From the NCBI RefSeq assembly GCF_004319545.1, contig NZ_CP036313.1, positions 507,501-571,500 on the forward strand: 64,000 nucleotides of DNA. Reading direction: 5' to 3'. Within the stretch, counting starts at the first letter, position 1, and each line of letters starts with the position of its first letter. Positions 44,714 through 53,986 of the stretch are shown here, piece by piece. The stretch is from Desulfobacter hydrogenophilus (GTDB taxonomy: Bacteria; Desulfobacterota; Desulfobacteria; Desulfobacterales; Desulfobacteraceae). The notes under the pieces were generated by a model, which did not search any database, was not told the origin of the DNA, and saw only the letters and a list, made by a program, of their open reading frames with translations. Both the position numbers and the translations under genes were made by a program.

Positions 44714-45541
44714 TTAAGCCAGTTGCCCCACAAAACCGGTAATCATCCGGTTCAATTTGTCAGATGCTTTTGCTGCAGTCCCCACCACAGCCTCCAGGGT
44801 GGTCTGTTCAGGCGCGTCAGGATCATTGATATTGGTAATCAGGGAAACCCCCAAAATTTTCATACCCGCCTGAACCCCGGCAATGGCCTCCATTACCGTG
44901 GAAAACCCCACGGCGTCAGCGCCGCTATTTTTCAGAAACCGGGTTTCCGCAGGCGTTTCAAGGCTTGGCCCCAAAAGACCTGCATACACCCCGGCGTGTA
45001 ATTGGATTTTCTCCTGGGCAGCAATGTCAACGAGACACCGTCCCAAATCCGGATCATACACCCGGGTCATATCTGGAAACCGAAGGCCAAAGGACTCCTC
45101 GTGGGGGCCTGCAAGGGGATTTTGCCCGGTGAGGTTGATATGGTCCCGGATGAGCATAATGTCTCCGGCACTAAAATCCAGATTGATGCCGCCGGCGGCA
45201 TTGGTAAGGATAAGCATTGGCACCCCAAGGGCCTGAAGCAGCCTTACCGGAAATGTGACAAGCTGTGGGGAATATCCCTCATACATATGTATCCGCCCCT
45301 GAAAAACAAGGAGATCCCTGCCGTTAAGGGTTCCCTGCACAAGGCTCCCTTTGTGGCTGTCCACCGTGGCCTGGGGAAAATGGGGCAGCCCCGCATAGGG
45401 GAACACCTGGTGGACCACAAGGTCAGTCAGGGTATCGGAAAGGCCTGTTCCCGTTATCATGCCGGCAACAGGCCGCACCTGCATGCGTTCCTGTATAAAT
45501 CGTGCACATTCCTGAACTTTATTAACAAATGATAGAGACAT
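44714..45541 (-). CDS. Purine nucleoside phosphorylase (trimeric type)
   Basis: The 275-residue enzyme carries the family motifs ITGTGLS near residue 29, GRIHMYEGYSP near 83, LTNAAGG near 113, an AVGFST segment near 213 (usually AVGMST) and TNINDP near 238. The Asn in that last motif favours 6-oxopurines (inosine, guanosine), though some relatives with altered residues act on methylthioadenosine. It catalyses phosphorolysis in purine salvage. It is followed by the DHH phosphoesterase gene on the same strand. Confidence 0.9.
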   Translation of the reverse strand: MSLSFVNKVQECARFIQERMQVRPVAGMITGTGLSDTLTDLVVHQVFPYAGLPHFPQATVDSHKGSLVQGTLNGRDLLVFQGRIHMYEGYSPQLVTFPVRLLQALGVPMLILTNAAGGINLDFSAGDIMLIRDHINLTGQNPLAGPHEESFGLRFPDMTRVYDPDLGRCLVDIAAQEKIQLHAGVYAGLLGPSLETPAETRFLKNSGADAVGFSTVMEAIAGVQAGMKILGVSLITNINDPDAPEQTTLEAVVGTAAKASDKLNRMITGFVGQLA

Positions 45542-45592
45542 AACCTGTTCCTCTATTATTTTATATGAAAGAACTGAACTAACCGGTTAGGT

Positions 45593-45655
45593 TCTTTCAT
45601 GATTTGTTGTGGCCTAACCTCGGTGAAAGACCAGGTCGGCCATGGCCGTTATTAC
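45593..45655 (-). repeat. Dispersed hairpin repeat, family B, copy 5 (inverted)
   Basis: On the minus strand it starts AATAACGGCCATGGCCGACC, with loop CTTTC, then ACCGAGGTTAGGCC and CACAACAAATCATGAAAGAA. This is the most regular copy: GGCC/GGCC and ACCT/AGGT arms pair. It begins at the stop codon of the SH3-domain gene (GGG TAA TAA) and lies upstream of the purine nucleoside phosphorylase gene. Confidence 0.75.
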
Positions 45656-46344
45656 CCCTGGGCCCCGTTGCCGGTAATGGTCACAAACGCTTTCATGACC
45701 CAGCCATAGGTGTTATCAGGAAGTCGGACATAATACCAGTCAGACGCACTGCCCTGTATGATCAGAACATTACCCATATAAGTCTGGGTCAAAACGCCAT
45801 GGTTGCTTCCCGGACCGGACCGGACATTCAAAATTTTGGCCGTTACCACAGCCTGGGTTCCGGAATCTGCCGGGTCCATGGGTACAGCAGGGGGGGTATG
45901 TACAATGGTTGTCGTTTGGGTGGGCACTTGTACCACCTGATATCCGGCAGGCACCCTTCTATAATACACACTATCATACACATAATAGGTTAATCCCCCG
46001 ATCAACACCGTGATGGCAGCAGCCGGAAGACTGTAGGAAATGATACCTATCGGCGGACGAACCCAGAAATACCCTTTAGGTCCATGCCTGTAAAAGCGGC
46101 CTCTGTGGGAATAATAGTTATCTCCCCTGTGCCTGACCTTTTGGCTGCCGGGCGGAACATGCTTGAAAACCGTATCATGCCCTCTTCCAGGTTTGTGGTT
46201 TTTCCCGGGACCGTGACCATCCCTGCCCCTGCGATAATTAGGGTTCTCCCCCGGCCCCGCCAAGGCTGCGGCAGGCATGATGGTGGTTAAACAAAAAAAC
46301 ACAAGAATGATTAGGGTTGAAAACTTCAAATATCTATTTTTCAT
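45652..46344 (-). CDS. Secreted Gly/His-rich protein with bacterial SH3 domain
   Basis: The 230-residue protein has a signal peptide (~1-29, ending AALAG), a basic Gly/Arg/His-rich region (~30-95), a DUF6515-like hydrophobic segment (~100-130; GYFWVRPPIGIISYSLPAA) with tyrosine-rich flanks, and a C-terminal SH3b domain (~165-222; ILNVRSGPGSNHGVLTQTY, WYYVRLPDNTYGWV). SH3b domains usually bind cell-wall peptides, so an envelope role is likely. Single gene; a family B repeat begins at its stop codon. Confidence 0.8.
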   Translation of the reverse strand: MKNRYLKFSTLIILVFFCLTTIMPAAALAGPGENPNYRRGRDGHGPGKNHKPGRGHDTVFKHVPPGSQKVRHRGDNYYSHRGRFYRHGPKGYFWVRPPIGIISYSLPAAAITVLIGGLTYYVYDSVYYRRVPAGYQVVQVPTQTTTIVHTPPAVPMDPADSGTQAVVTAKILNVRSGPGSNHGVLTQTYMGNVLIIQGSASDWYYVRLPDNTYGWVMKAFVTITGNGAQG

Positions 46345-46559
46345 TTTATCCTCCTGATTAACCCTTCAGGTTAAACATTTATCTCTGGATTCCGGTAACG
46401 CTTCCATGAATTAAGCTTATCAGTCCTTTGGCAGGATAATTCGCAAAAATTATACCACCTGCAAAACTCACAGCATCAAACACCTGGGCTTATGATATCA
46501 TAAATTCTTGTACAATGCAGTCTCCAAAATATCCGGAACCCATTCTTTTAAACGGACCA

Positions 46560-46735
46560 TCAAAACCGCTTAAACTCCTGATATTTCTGAATACCGATCC
46601 CGGTTAAAATAAGCAACAGCCCGGTCCAGACAGCACCTGGAACACATCCAGATATCGAAGGGTCAGTTCAAACGCCGTGGCGGAAGTGAACCAGAACAGC
46701 ACCGTTATAAGGCCTAAAAGAGGCTCTTTTTTCAT
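46560..46735 (-). pseudogene. EamA/DMT-type transporter relic
   Basis: The start codon overlaps the stop of the upstream ATPase gene (ATGA). The frame reads MKKEPLLGLITVLFWFTSAT and LTLRYLDVFQ, like the N-terminal helix of EamA-family permeases. After a frame change it reads VWTGLLLILTGIGIQKYQEF, like a C-terminal helix, and stops at 46560. Roughly 240 central residues are missing. The original gene was probably the last one of the ABC transporter operon. Confidence 0.65.
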
Positions 46736-47508
46736 CTGAAATCCTGGAACTGGTCAATGGCGGCTCGGTCATATCCCTTGCCGGCAACCAGCAGCTGCTT
46801 TGTGTACTTTTCACTGATCGCACCGCTTTTAAGTTGATCGCGGGTTATGGTTTCAACGGTTTTTCCACGATTCATCACCAGAAGGGTATTGCACATATGG
46901 GAGACCACGGCAAGGTCGTGACTGACAAGGATATAGGTCAATTTTTTTCCCCTTCGGATATCCTGGAGCAGATTGAGCACCTCGGCCTGGATGGAGACAT
47001 CAAGGGCAGAGGTGGGTTCATCAAGCAGAATAATTTCAGGATCAAGGATAAGTGCCCGGGCCACAGCCACCCGCTGACGCTGCCCGCCGGAAAGCTGGTG
47101 GGGAAACCGAAACCTGAATTTTGCGCCCAACCCTACTTCGTCAAGGACACGCGCCACCCGACGGTTGGCATCCCCAAGCCGGTGTATTTTCACAGGTTCC
47201 TTGAGTGTCCGGTCAATGGTATGCCTGGGATGAAGAGAGCCGTAGGGGTCCTGGAAAACCATCTGAACTTTGCGGTAAAACGCCATGTTCCTTGTTTGCT
47301 TCAACCTGATGCCGTCAATTTCCATACGCCCTGTCCACTGGGTCAAAAGTCCTGAAATACAGTTAAGCACGGTTGATTTACCTGATCCGGACTCTCCCAC
47401 TATACCGAAACTGTCACCCGTTTCCACGGTAAAACCAACATCCTTTACTGCATGGTTGCGGGTCTGTCCATGACCGAAAAAAACGTTGAGATGCTCAACG
47501 GCAATCAT
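46732..47508 (-). CDS. Peptide/nickel-type ABC transporter ATP-binding protein (DppF-like)
   Basis: The 258-residue ATPase has Walker A GESGSGKS near residue 38, signature LSGGQRQRVAVAR near 144, Walker B ILLDEPTSALD near 165 and the switch His in LVSHDLAVV. It is one of two different ATPases in the operon, as in Dpp/Opp/Nik transporters. The start at 47508 overlaps the previous stop (ATGA); an ORF start 8 codons upstream is less likely. The C-terminal oligopeptide-transporter extension is short. The stop overlaps the EamA relic. Confidence 0.92.
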   Translation of the reverse strand: MIAVEHLNVFFGHGQTRNHAVKDVGFTVETGDSFGIVGESGSGKSTVLNCISGLLTQWTGRMEIDGIRLKQTRNMAFYRKVQMVFQDPYGSLHPRHTIDRTLKEPVKIHRLGDANRRVARVLDEVGLGAKFRFRFPHQLSGGQRQRVAVARALILDPEIILLDEPTSALDVSIQAEVLNLLQDIRRGKKLTYILVSHDLAVVSHMCNTLLVMNRGKTVETITRDQLKSGAISEKYTKQLLVAGKGYDRAAIDQFQDFR

Positions 47509-48383
47509 GACGAAGCCTCTCCATGGACACATATAGGCGCCGATTTAAGCCAGGCTTCATCCCGGACAAGCGTGGGCAAATGATCCTGGGTGCCGTCTAT
47601 TTTAGGCAGACAGGAAAGCAATCCTTTTGTGTACGGATGATTTGATTTATGAAGATTGCCCGCATCCACCACTTCCATGATTTGTCCGCCGTACATAATG
47701 ATCACCCTGTCGCAGAACGAGGAGACAAGCGCCAGGTCATGGGAAATAAAAATAAGCCCCATGCCCCGTTCACTGACCAGATCATCAAGGATGGCAAGGA
47801 CCTGGAGCTGCACCGTAACGTCAAGGGCGGAGGTGGGCTCATCGGCAATGAGCAGACTGGGCTGAGGGATAAGCATCATGGCAATCATGATTCTCTGACC
47901 CATGCCCCCGGATACTTCATGGGGGTAAAGGCCGTAGACCTGCTCCGGATTCCTGATCCTGACGGCGTTAAGCATATCTAAAGTCTTTTGCCGGGCCTGC
48001 TTTTTTCCGGCTTTATGATGGATGGTATAGGCCTCGCGGATCTGCTCTCCCACGGTTCTGACCGGATTCAGGGAGTACTTTGGATCCTGCATGACCATGG
48101 AGATCTCCATGCCCCTGATTTTTCGCATCTGTTTTTCGGAATAGGTCAGAAGATTTCTGCTCTTGAAGGTAATATCCGATGCCCTGACCCTGGCATAGGG
48201 CGGCAGCAGACGCAGAATAGCCCGACCGGTCACGGATTTTCCGGAACCGGACTCCCCCACAATCCCTATTTTTTCTCTGCCCATGGCAAAGCTGACACGG
48301 TTAACCGCACAGACATCTCCCTTGGGAGAAGGAAAGACCACGGACAAATCATTTACCGTGAGCAGTGGTGTATTCCCGGTCAT
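47505..48383 (-). CDS. Peptide/nickel-type ABC transporter ATP-binding protein (DppD-like)
   Basis: The 292-residue ATPase has Walker A GESGSGKSVTGRAI near residue 38, signature VSGGMGQRIMIA near 158 (Met in place of the usual arginine-rich variant), Walker B LLIADEPTSALDVTVQLQ near 180 and the switch in ISHDLALV. A C-terminal region with HPYTKGLLSCLPK is the oligopeptide-transporter extension. It starts one base before the permease stop (48383) and overlaps the next ATPase gene by 4 bp. Confidence 0.92.
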   Translation of the reverse strand: MTGNTPLLTVNDLSVVFPSPKGDVCAVNRVSFAMGREKIGIVGESGSGKSVTGRAILRLLPPYARVRASDITFKSRNLLTYSEKQMRKIRGMEISMVMQDPKYSLNPVRTVGEQIREAYTIHHKAGKKQARQKTLDMLNAVRIRNPEQVYGLYPHEVSGGMGQRIMIAMMLIPQPSLLIADEPTSALDVTVQLQVLAILDDLVSERGMGLIFISHDLALVSSFCDRVIIMYGGQIMEVVDAGNLHKSNHPYTKGLLSCLPKIDGTQDHLPTLVRDEAWLKSAPICVHGEASS

Positions 48384-49306
48384 CAGTTATCACTCCTCGG
48401 GTCAAGGACTTCACGAAGCCCGTCCCCCAGAAGGTTGAATGCCAGGCTGACAATAAAGATAGCGGTCCCGGGCATGGTGATCAGCCACCAGTGGTCAATG
48501 ATATACGTTCTTCCGCCGGCGGTCATGGCCCCCCATTCCGGAGAGGGCGGCTGGGCACCCAGACCCAGAAACCCCAATCCCGCGGCGGTGAGGATGATCC
48601 CTGCCATATCCAGGGTAACCCGGATAATCAACGACGGCAGGCAAAGGGGCATGATATGGCCGATAATAATCCTTAAGGCACTTGCGCCCTGCAGCCTGAT
48701 GGCCTTAATGAAATCGCAATGTCTGATGGTGATGGTCTCTGCCCGGGCGATCCTGGCGTAGGGTGGCCAGGAGGTAATGGAGATGGCAATAATGGCATTT
48801 TCAATGCCCGGGCCCAGGGCGGAAACAAAGGCCAAAGCCAAAATAAGTTTGGGAAACGCCAGAAAAATATCTGTGACGCGCATGAGCATCGTGTCAATGA
48901 TTCCGCCGAAATATCCTGCAACCGTGCCCACAAGAATGCCCACAGGTGCAGCAATGATGGCCACAAGGCCGATGACGGAAAGGGTCAGGCGAGACCCCCA
49001 AATAACCCGGGAAAAAATATCACGGCCCATCTCGTCGGTACCGAAATAGTGGGTAAAGGACAATGGCTGAAGACGGTGGCCGATGTTCGTTTCCACCGGA
49101 TCATAGGGCGCAATGACAGGTGCAAGTACCGCAATGACAATCAGGGCCACAATAATCAGCAGCCCCAGAACCGCCAGCCGATTTTTCATGAATGCCAGCA
49201 GGCCCAGATAGGCTCTGCCACCCCAGGCCTGGAAAGCTGACTTTGGCGTATCTGCCAGCAGCCAGTCCTTCATGCCGCCTGTTTTTAATGCGTTAGTTGT
49301 CATCAT
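48383..49306 (-). CDS. Peptide/nickel-type ABC transporter permease (DppC-like)
   Basis: The 307-residue integral membrane protein has an N-terminal TM helix at ~45-68 and a binding-protein-dependent transport core (~105-290), with the EAA-type loop near PPYARIARAETITIRHCDF and an APYDP-type N-terminal motif usual for the DppC subunit. It would pair with the permease encoded just upstream. Its 3' end overlaps the ATPase gene by 1 bp. Confidence 0.92.
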   Translation of the reverse strand: MMTTNALKTGGMKDWLLADTPKSAFQAWGGRAYLGLLAFMKNRLAVLGLLIIVALIVIAVLAPVIAPYDPVETNIGHRLQPLSFTHYFGTDEMGRDIFSRVIWGSRLTLSVIGLVAIIAAPVGILVGTVAGYFGGIIDTMLMRVTDIFLAFPKLILALAFVSALGPGIENAIIAISITSWPPYARIARAETITIRHCDFIKAIRLQGASALRIIIGHIMPLCLPSLIIRVTLDMAGIILTAAGLGFLGLGAQPPSPEWGAMTAGGRTYIIDHWWLITMPGTAIFIVSLAFNLLGDGLREVLDPRSDN

Positions 49307-49337
49307 TTAAATATCATTCGATAGACTGTCTAAGAAA

Positions 49338-50378
49338 TTAACGGGCTCTTGGGTCCACCACTTTATATAAAAAATCAGAGAACAGGTTAACCCCAAGAAA
49401 AATAGCGCCCACAACAATGGTACTGCCTAAAACCGCATTCATGTCGGCGTTGAGCAGGGAATTGGTCAGATACAGGCCCAGGCCCGGCCAGGCAAAAACG
49501 GTTTCCGTCAACACCGAGCCTTCAAGCAGGGTCCCAAAACTAAGGGCAATAACGGTAATCAATGGAATGGCACAGTTGCCTAACGCATGTCCCCAGATCA
49601 CGTTCCACTCTTTGACGCCTTTAACCCGGGCAGTCAGAATATACTCCTGGCGAAGCTGTTCGATCATGAAGGACCGGGTCATTCTCAGCAGATAGGCCAT
49701 GGAATAATACCCGAGAAGGGATGCCGGAAGAATCAGATGATACACGGCGTTTCTGAATATTTCCCACTCCCCGGCAAGAATACTGTCTATCATCAAAAAG
49801 CCGGTGACAGGCGTCACAATGCCCTCATAAAAGATATCCACCCTGCCCGGTCCCGGCAGCAGGTCAAGCCGGACATAGAAAAACATCAACCCCATCAACC
49901 CGAGCCAAAAAATGGGCAGGGAATGGCCAAACAGGCCGATGACACGCATGACATGGTCCCAAAAACTACCCTGTTTTACCGCCGAAAATATGCCAAGGGG
50001 AATGCCCAGTACAATGCCGATGACCGTAGCCGTGACGGCCAGTTCAAATGTGGCCGGAAAAACCCTTAAAATATCGTCAATCACAGGATTGGCCGTGAGT
50101 ACGGATGTGCCGAAATCCCCTGTGACCACATTGCCGATATAGATCAAAAACTGTTTCCACAGCGGCAGGTCCAGCCCCATGGCAATGCGGGCGTTTTCGT
50201 AAACCTGGGGGGAGGCCTTGTCTCCGACCACGGCCAGAACCGGATCAATGGGAACCACCCGGCCGATGAGAAAGGTAATCAGCAAAAGACCTAAAAAAGT
50301 GGTTGCCAACATCACCAGTATCCGAACCGTCTGTTTCAGCGTTCTGACCAATGTTGTCCTTGTTAGCAGTTCAGACAT
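49338..50378 (-). CDS. Peptide/nickel-type ABC transporter permease (DppB-like)
   Basis: The 346-residue integral membrane protein with six predicted helices follows the DppB pattern: an N-terminal helix at ~16-40, a GDFGTSVLT loop near 90, the transport core from ~115 and an EAA-type loop near RQEYILTARVKGVKEWNVI. It is the first permease of the operon, 123 bp after the binding-protein gene. That gap holds no strong terminator. Confidence 0.92.
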   Translation of the reverse strand: MSELLTRTTLVRTLKQTVRILVMLATTFLGLLLITFLIGRVVPIDPVLAVVGDKASPQVYENARIAMGLDLPLWKQFLIYIGNVVTGDFGTSVLTANPVIDDILRVFPATFELAVTATVIGIVLGIPLGIFSAVKQGSFWDHVMRVIGLFGHSLPIFWLGLMGLMFFYVRLDLLPGPGRVDIFYEGIVTPVTGFLMIDSILAGEWEIFRNAVYHLILPASLLGYYSMAYLLRMTRSFMIEQLRQEYILTARVKGVKEWNVIWGHALGNCAIPLITVIALSFGTLLEGSVLTETVFAWPGLGLYLTNSLLNADMNAVLGSTIVVGAIFLGVNLFSDFLYKVVDPRAR

Positions 50379-50501
50379 GAATATAAATCGTAGGGATTAT
50401 TCGTGCGCCGGGTATAGATATAGATAAAACTTGATCATCAAGCAAAAGGACACCATTGGCAATGGGATGCCTAGGATGCCCTCTTTCAAAGCGCACGTGT
50501 G

Positions 50502-52082
50502 CTATTTGGTTGTGTACTGGTAAAAATTACTGTCAAAACTTGGACCCAAAATAAAATTTTTAACATTGGCCCTTTCAGCCACGACTTCAATATCCTGGAA
50601 CATAACGACAAAAGGAGATACCCGCTGGTGTTCCCGCTGGAGATCCAGGTACATCTGAGCACGTTTGGCCGTATCTCTTTCCAGCACTGCCGCATCAGTT
50701 TTTCGGGTCATTTCCGGGATATCCCAGGCATTTCTCCAGGCCAGGGGTTTGAATTTTGCGTCATTCGAATTGTCCGGATTCCGGGCAAAGGTGTCTGCAT
50801 TGGTGTGCGGATCCATATAGTCCGGTCCCCAGTCTCCGATATAGATGTCGTGCCGGCGGGCGCGGTATTTGGTCAGGGTCTGCTTACCGTCTCCGGGAAT
50901 AATTTCAACTTTTATGCCGGCTTTGGCAAAGGTGGATTGGATGGAAAGGGCCATGGAGGTGACAGGTTCGGCACTCCTTGTGTCCATATTGACGGTGAAG
51001 CCGTTTTCAAAACCGGCTTTTTTTAAAAGTGCTTTTGCTTTTTCAATATCAAGGGAAAAAGGCGTTTCTTCCAGTGCGCCCAGAAAGCCTTCTGGTAAAA
51101 AGGCCTGATGGAGGGTGGCCTTGCCCCTGAGGATGCTCTGTTCCATACCTTTATAATCAATCAGATACTTGAGTGCCTGGCGCACCTCGGGTATCTTGAG
51201 ATACTTGTTTTTCTGGTTCAGCCCCAGGTAATAGATCCTGCCTTTGGCCCTTTTCTGGATTTTTATATCTTTATTGCTTTCCAGACTTTTCAAATCATCC
51301 GCAGTCAGGTTTCTTGCCATATCAACGTCGCCTTTTTCAAGCAGCATACGCTGGCTGGCAGATCCGACAATATGACGGATAATGACGCGTTTCAATTGGG
51401 GTGCATCCCCCCAGTAATTTTTGTTGGCATCCAATATTATGATTTCCGACGCCTTCCAGGTTCTTAATGTATAGGGCCCGGAACCGGCATATCCGGTCTT
51501 AAGCCAGCCATGGCCAAGATCACCGTCCTTTTCATGGGCCATCACCTCTTTTTTATCCACAACAGACCCGGCTGTTGAGGTCAGACAGTAGAGAAAAAAG
51601 GAGGGGGCGTAGGCCTGATCCACAATGATTTTCACCGTGTAATCATCCACCTTGGTAATGGTCTTTTTCACGTTTTCAGGCGTGAATCCAAACTGGGTCA
51701 GAATGAAGGCCGGCGACTTGTCAAGCAGGACAACACGGCGAAGGGAAAAGACAACATCGTCTGCCGACAGCTTGTTGCCCGAGGCAAAGGAGACACCGTT
51801 CCTGATTTTAAATGTGTATGTCAAACCATCATCGGAAATTTCCCAGCTTTCAGCAATGCCCGGATATATCGCACTGACATTATCAACATTATAGTTAATA
51901 AGGCGATCGTATGCGTTGGCGGCATATTCAGCACTGGCAAATTCAAAAATTCCAGCCGGATCCAATGAGATAATCTCATCAATATTAAACGCCATGACAA
52001 GGATATCTTTCGGGGTTGACGCCTGGGCTGTCTGTATCACTAATAAAGACAGGGCAAAAACAAACAGGAACAGCGTTCTCAC
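50502..52082 (-). CDS. ABC transporter substrate-binding protein (family 5, peptide/nickel)
   Basis: The ~526-residue extracytoplasmic protein has a signal peptide at ~1-22 (ending QTAQA). The SBP family 5 core starts with LVMAFNIDEIISLDPAGIFEF and includes the RITYT-like TFKIRNGVSFASG segment. It would bind oligopeptides, a metal chelate or an opine-like compound; the ligand cannot be named. The start is a GTG at 52082 with GAAGGA upstream, 10 bp after the aldolase stop. The frame stays open for 56 more codons inside the aldolase gene, but the signal peptide fixes this start. Confidence 0.88.
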   Translation of the reverse strand: MRTLFLFVFALSLLVIQTAQASTPKDILVMAFNIDEIISLDPAGIFEFASAEYAANAYDRLINYNVDNVSAIYPGIAESWEISDDGLTYTFKIRNGVSFASGNKLSADDVVFSLRRVVLLDKSPAFILTQFGFTPENVKKTITKVDDYTVKIIVDQAYAPSFFLYCLTSTAGSVVDKKEVMAHEKDGDLGHGWLKTGYAGSGPYTLRTWKASEIIILDANKNYWGDAPQLKRVIIRHIVGSASQRMLLEKGDVDMARNLTADDLKSLESNKDIKIQKRAKGRIYYLGLNQKNKYLKIPEVRQALKYLIDYKGMEQSILRGKATLHQAFLPEGFLGALEETPFSLDIEKAKALLKKAGFENGFTVNMDTRSAEPVTSMALSIQSTFAKAGIKVEIIPGDGKQTLTKYRARRHDIYIGDWGPDYMDPHTNADTFARNPDNSNDAKFKPLAWRNAWDIPEMTRKTDAAVLERDTAKRAQMYLDLQREHQRVSPFVVMFQDIEVVAERANVKNFILGPSFDSNFYQYTTK

Positions 52083-52092
52083 TTTTTTTCCT

Positions 52093-53124
52093 TCAAATAT
52101 TTTTCCCAAGGGAAGTGCCTTCGGATCGTAAGTCCCGGCAGGCCTGCATGATCCGGTCAGCCATGCCCCGTTCAGCTTTTTTGCCCCAGGAACGGGGGTC
52201 GTACACTTTTTTGTTGCCCACTTCCCCTTCAATTTTGAGCACACCATCATAATTTTTCATCATATGGTCCGCCACGGGCCGGGTATAGGCGTACTGGGTG
52301 TCTGTGTCCACATTCATTTTAACCACCCCGTAATCAAGAGCCTCGTGGATATCCTTTAATTCAGAACCGGATCCGCCATGGAACACCAGGTCCAGCCGGG
52401 TGTCGGCACCAAGTGCTTTGGCCACAGCCTCCTGACCGTCTTTTAAAATTGTGGGTTTGAGCACCACATTACCCGGCTTGTACACCCCATGCACATTCCC
52501 AAAGGTGGCGGCCAAAAGAAACCGTCCCATGGAACCCAGTTCCTTTGCAGCCAGTACCATATCTTCGGGTGTTGTATACAGTTTTTCTTTTTTCACACCT
52601 GACGTATCATGGCCGTCTTCCTCGCCGCCCACCACGCCGGTTTCAATTTCCAGGATCAGGTCATTGGCCACACAGTCCGCCATAATTTTTTTGGAGGCGG
52701 CAATATTTTCAGCCATGGGCAAAGCAGATCCGTCGTACATGTGGGAGCTGAACAGATTGGGCAGTCCCTTGGCGCGGCGCTTTGCGGTTTCTTGGATCAG
52801 GGGCATTAAAAAAGGATCCACATATTCAGGGTGACAATGATCCGTATGGAGGGCAATATTAACATCATAATAGGCGGCCATGACATGGGCAAATTCAGCC
52901 AGGGCAATGGCGCCTTTATAAGATTCTCCTACCCCCAGACCCGAGGCAAAACTGCCGCCGCCAGTGGAGACCTGGATAATGCCGTCGCTATTGGCTTCCT
53001 TGAATGCCAGAAGGGCGGCATTAATGGTTTCGCTTGAGGTAGTATTAATGGCCGGGTATGCAAACTTGTTTTGTTTGGCGTTGTCCAGCATGTGGCAATA
53101 TTGCTGATAATTAACGATTGGCAT
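52093..53124 (-). CDS. fba: Class II fructose-bisphosphate aldolase
   Basis: A 343-residue zinc-dependent aldolase. The metal-binding residues are in LHTDHCHPEY (~residue 100). FHGGSGSELKDIHEALDYGVVKMNVDTD (~260-290) provides the substrate Gly/Ser and Asp/Asn residues. It catalyses reversible formation of fructose 1,6-bisphosphate from the two triose phosphates and belongs to glycolysis or gluconeogenesis. AAGGAG precedes the ATG. The transporter operon follows 10 bp later on the same strand, so the two may be co-transcribed although no functional link is obvious. Confidence 0.95.
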   Translation of the reverse strand: MPIVNYQQYCHMLDNAKQNKFAYPAINTTSSETINAALLAFKEANSDGIIQVSTGGGSFASGLGVGESYKGAIALAEFAHVMAAYYDVNIALHTDHCHPEYVDPFLMPLIQETAKRRAKGLPNLFSSHMYDGSALPMAENIAASKKIMADCVANDLILEIETGVVGGEEDGHDTSGVKKEKLYTTPEDMVLAAKELGSMGRFLLAATFGNVHGVYKPGNVVLKPTILKDGQEAVAKALGADTRLDLVFHGGSGSELKDIHEALDYGVVKMNVDTDTQYAYTRPVADHMMKNYDGVLKIEGEVGNKKVYDPRSWGKKAERGMADRIMQACRDLRSEGTSLGKNI

Positions 53125-53487
53125 GGTGCGTCTCCTTAGTTTGATTTTTTGTTAAACACCTTTGATAATTATTTTTGTCATAGGATTGTCAGAATTGCAT
53201 CAGGAAAAGGCATAAAACCACAAGACTGATGTCTTTTCCTTTTAAAGACCGAACGATGCAAAGAGAAATGTAATTTCCCAAATACAATTCGAATATCAAA
53301 CAATACCTTATTCAAAAGGATTTGAAAATACACAACAGCCGTTATTGCAAAGTTCCTTCAAATCAAATATGTAATGACGCAACGACGCGATCCGCACAAC
53401 ACCAGAAAAAAAATGGCACGAACAAAGCAAATTGTTGAACCCGAAACCGTTGAGCCCAAATCAGTATAAAGAAATTAAGGACAAAAC
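53125..53487. other. Intergenic region between fba and the thioesterase gene
   Basis: The 363 bp separate two divergent genes and should contain both promoters. The sequence is AT-rich without a protein-like frame. I see no convincing hairpin or RNA gene in it. Confidence 0.5.
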
Positions 53488-53919
53488 ATGATCTGGAAAA
53501 AAGAGTTCACTGTTGATGATATGAACCGGTTCAAAGAGAATACAATGATAGGTCTCCTGGATATTACGTTTGAAGAAAAAGGTGAAAACTTTTTGACCGC
53601 ATCCATGCCTGTGGACGCCCGCACCCATCAACCCATGGGTATCCTCCACGGCGGAGCCTCGGTGGTCCTGGCCGAAACCCTTGGCAGTTGCGCCGCCCAG
53701 ATGGTCCTTGAGAAAGGATTTTACAGCGTGGGCCTTGAAATCAAAGCCAATCACATTAAAAGCGTATCCCAGGGCCGGGTCACGGGCCGAACCACACCGT
53801 TACACATAGGCAGGACCACCCAGGTATGGGACATTGACATTAAAAACGATAAAGGCGAACTGATCTGTGCGTCCCGCCTGACCATGGCTGTTTTAGAAAC
53901 TCGAAAAAAACACAGTTAA
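53488..53919 (+). CDS. Hotdog-fold thioesterase (PaaI/YdiI type)
   Basis: The 143-residue protein has the hotdog signature HQPMGILHGGASVVLAETLG near residue 47. The HGG and the following Glu position the acyl thioester, and VGLEIKANHIKSV follows near 80. It probably hydrolyses acyl-CoA or a related thioester; the substrate is unknown. AAGGAC lies 8 nt before the ATG. It is followed ~70 bp later by an RNA methyltransferase gene. Confidence 0.88.
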   Translation: MIWKKEFTVDDMNRFKENTMIGLLDITFEEKGENFLTASMPVDARTHQPMGILHGGASVVLAETLGSCAAQMVLEKGFYSVGLEIKANHIKSVSQGRVTGRTTPLHIGRTTQVWDIDIKNDKGELICASRLTMAVLETRKKHS

Positions 53920-53986
53920 ACAATTTTGCAATTTTCAGAGCAAGGGTGTATACAAAACACTGAAATGTTAACTGGGAAAAAGGCTC

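Noticed and set aside
52083..52250. In-frame upstream extension of the substrate-binding protein
   Set aside because: It lies within the aldolase gene, has no ribosome site and would bury the signal peptide that begins at the GTG at 52082.
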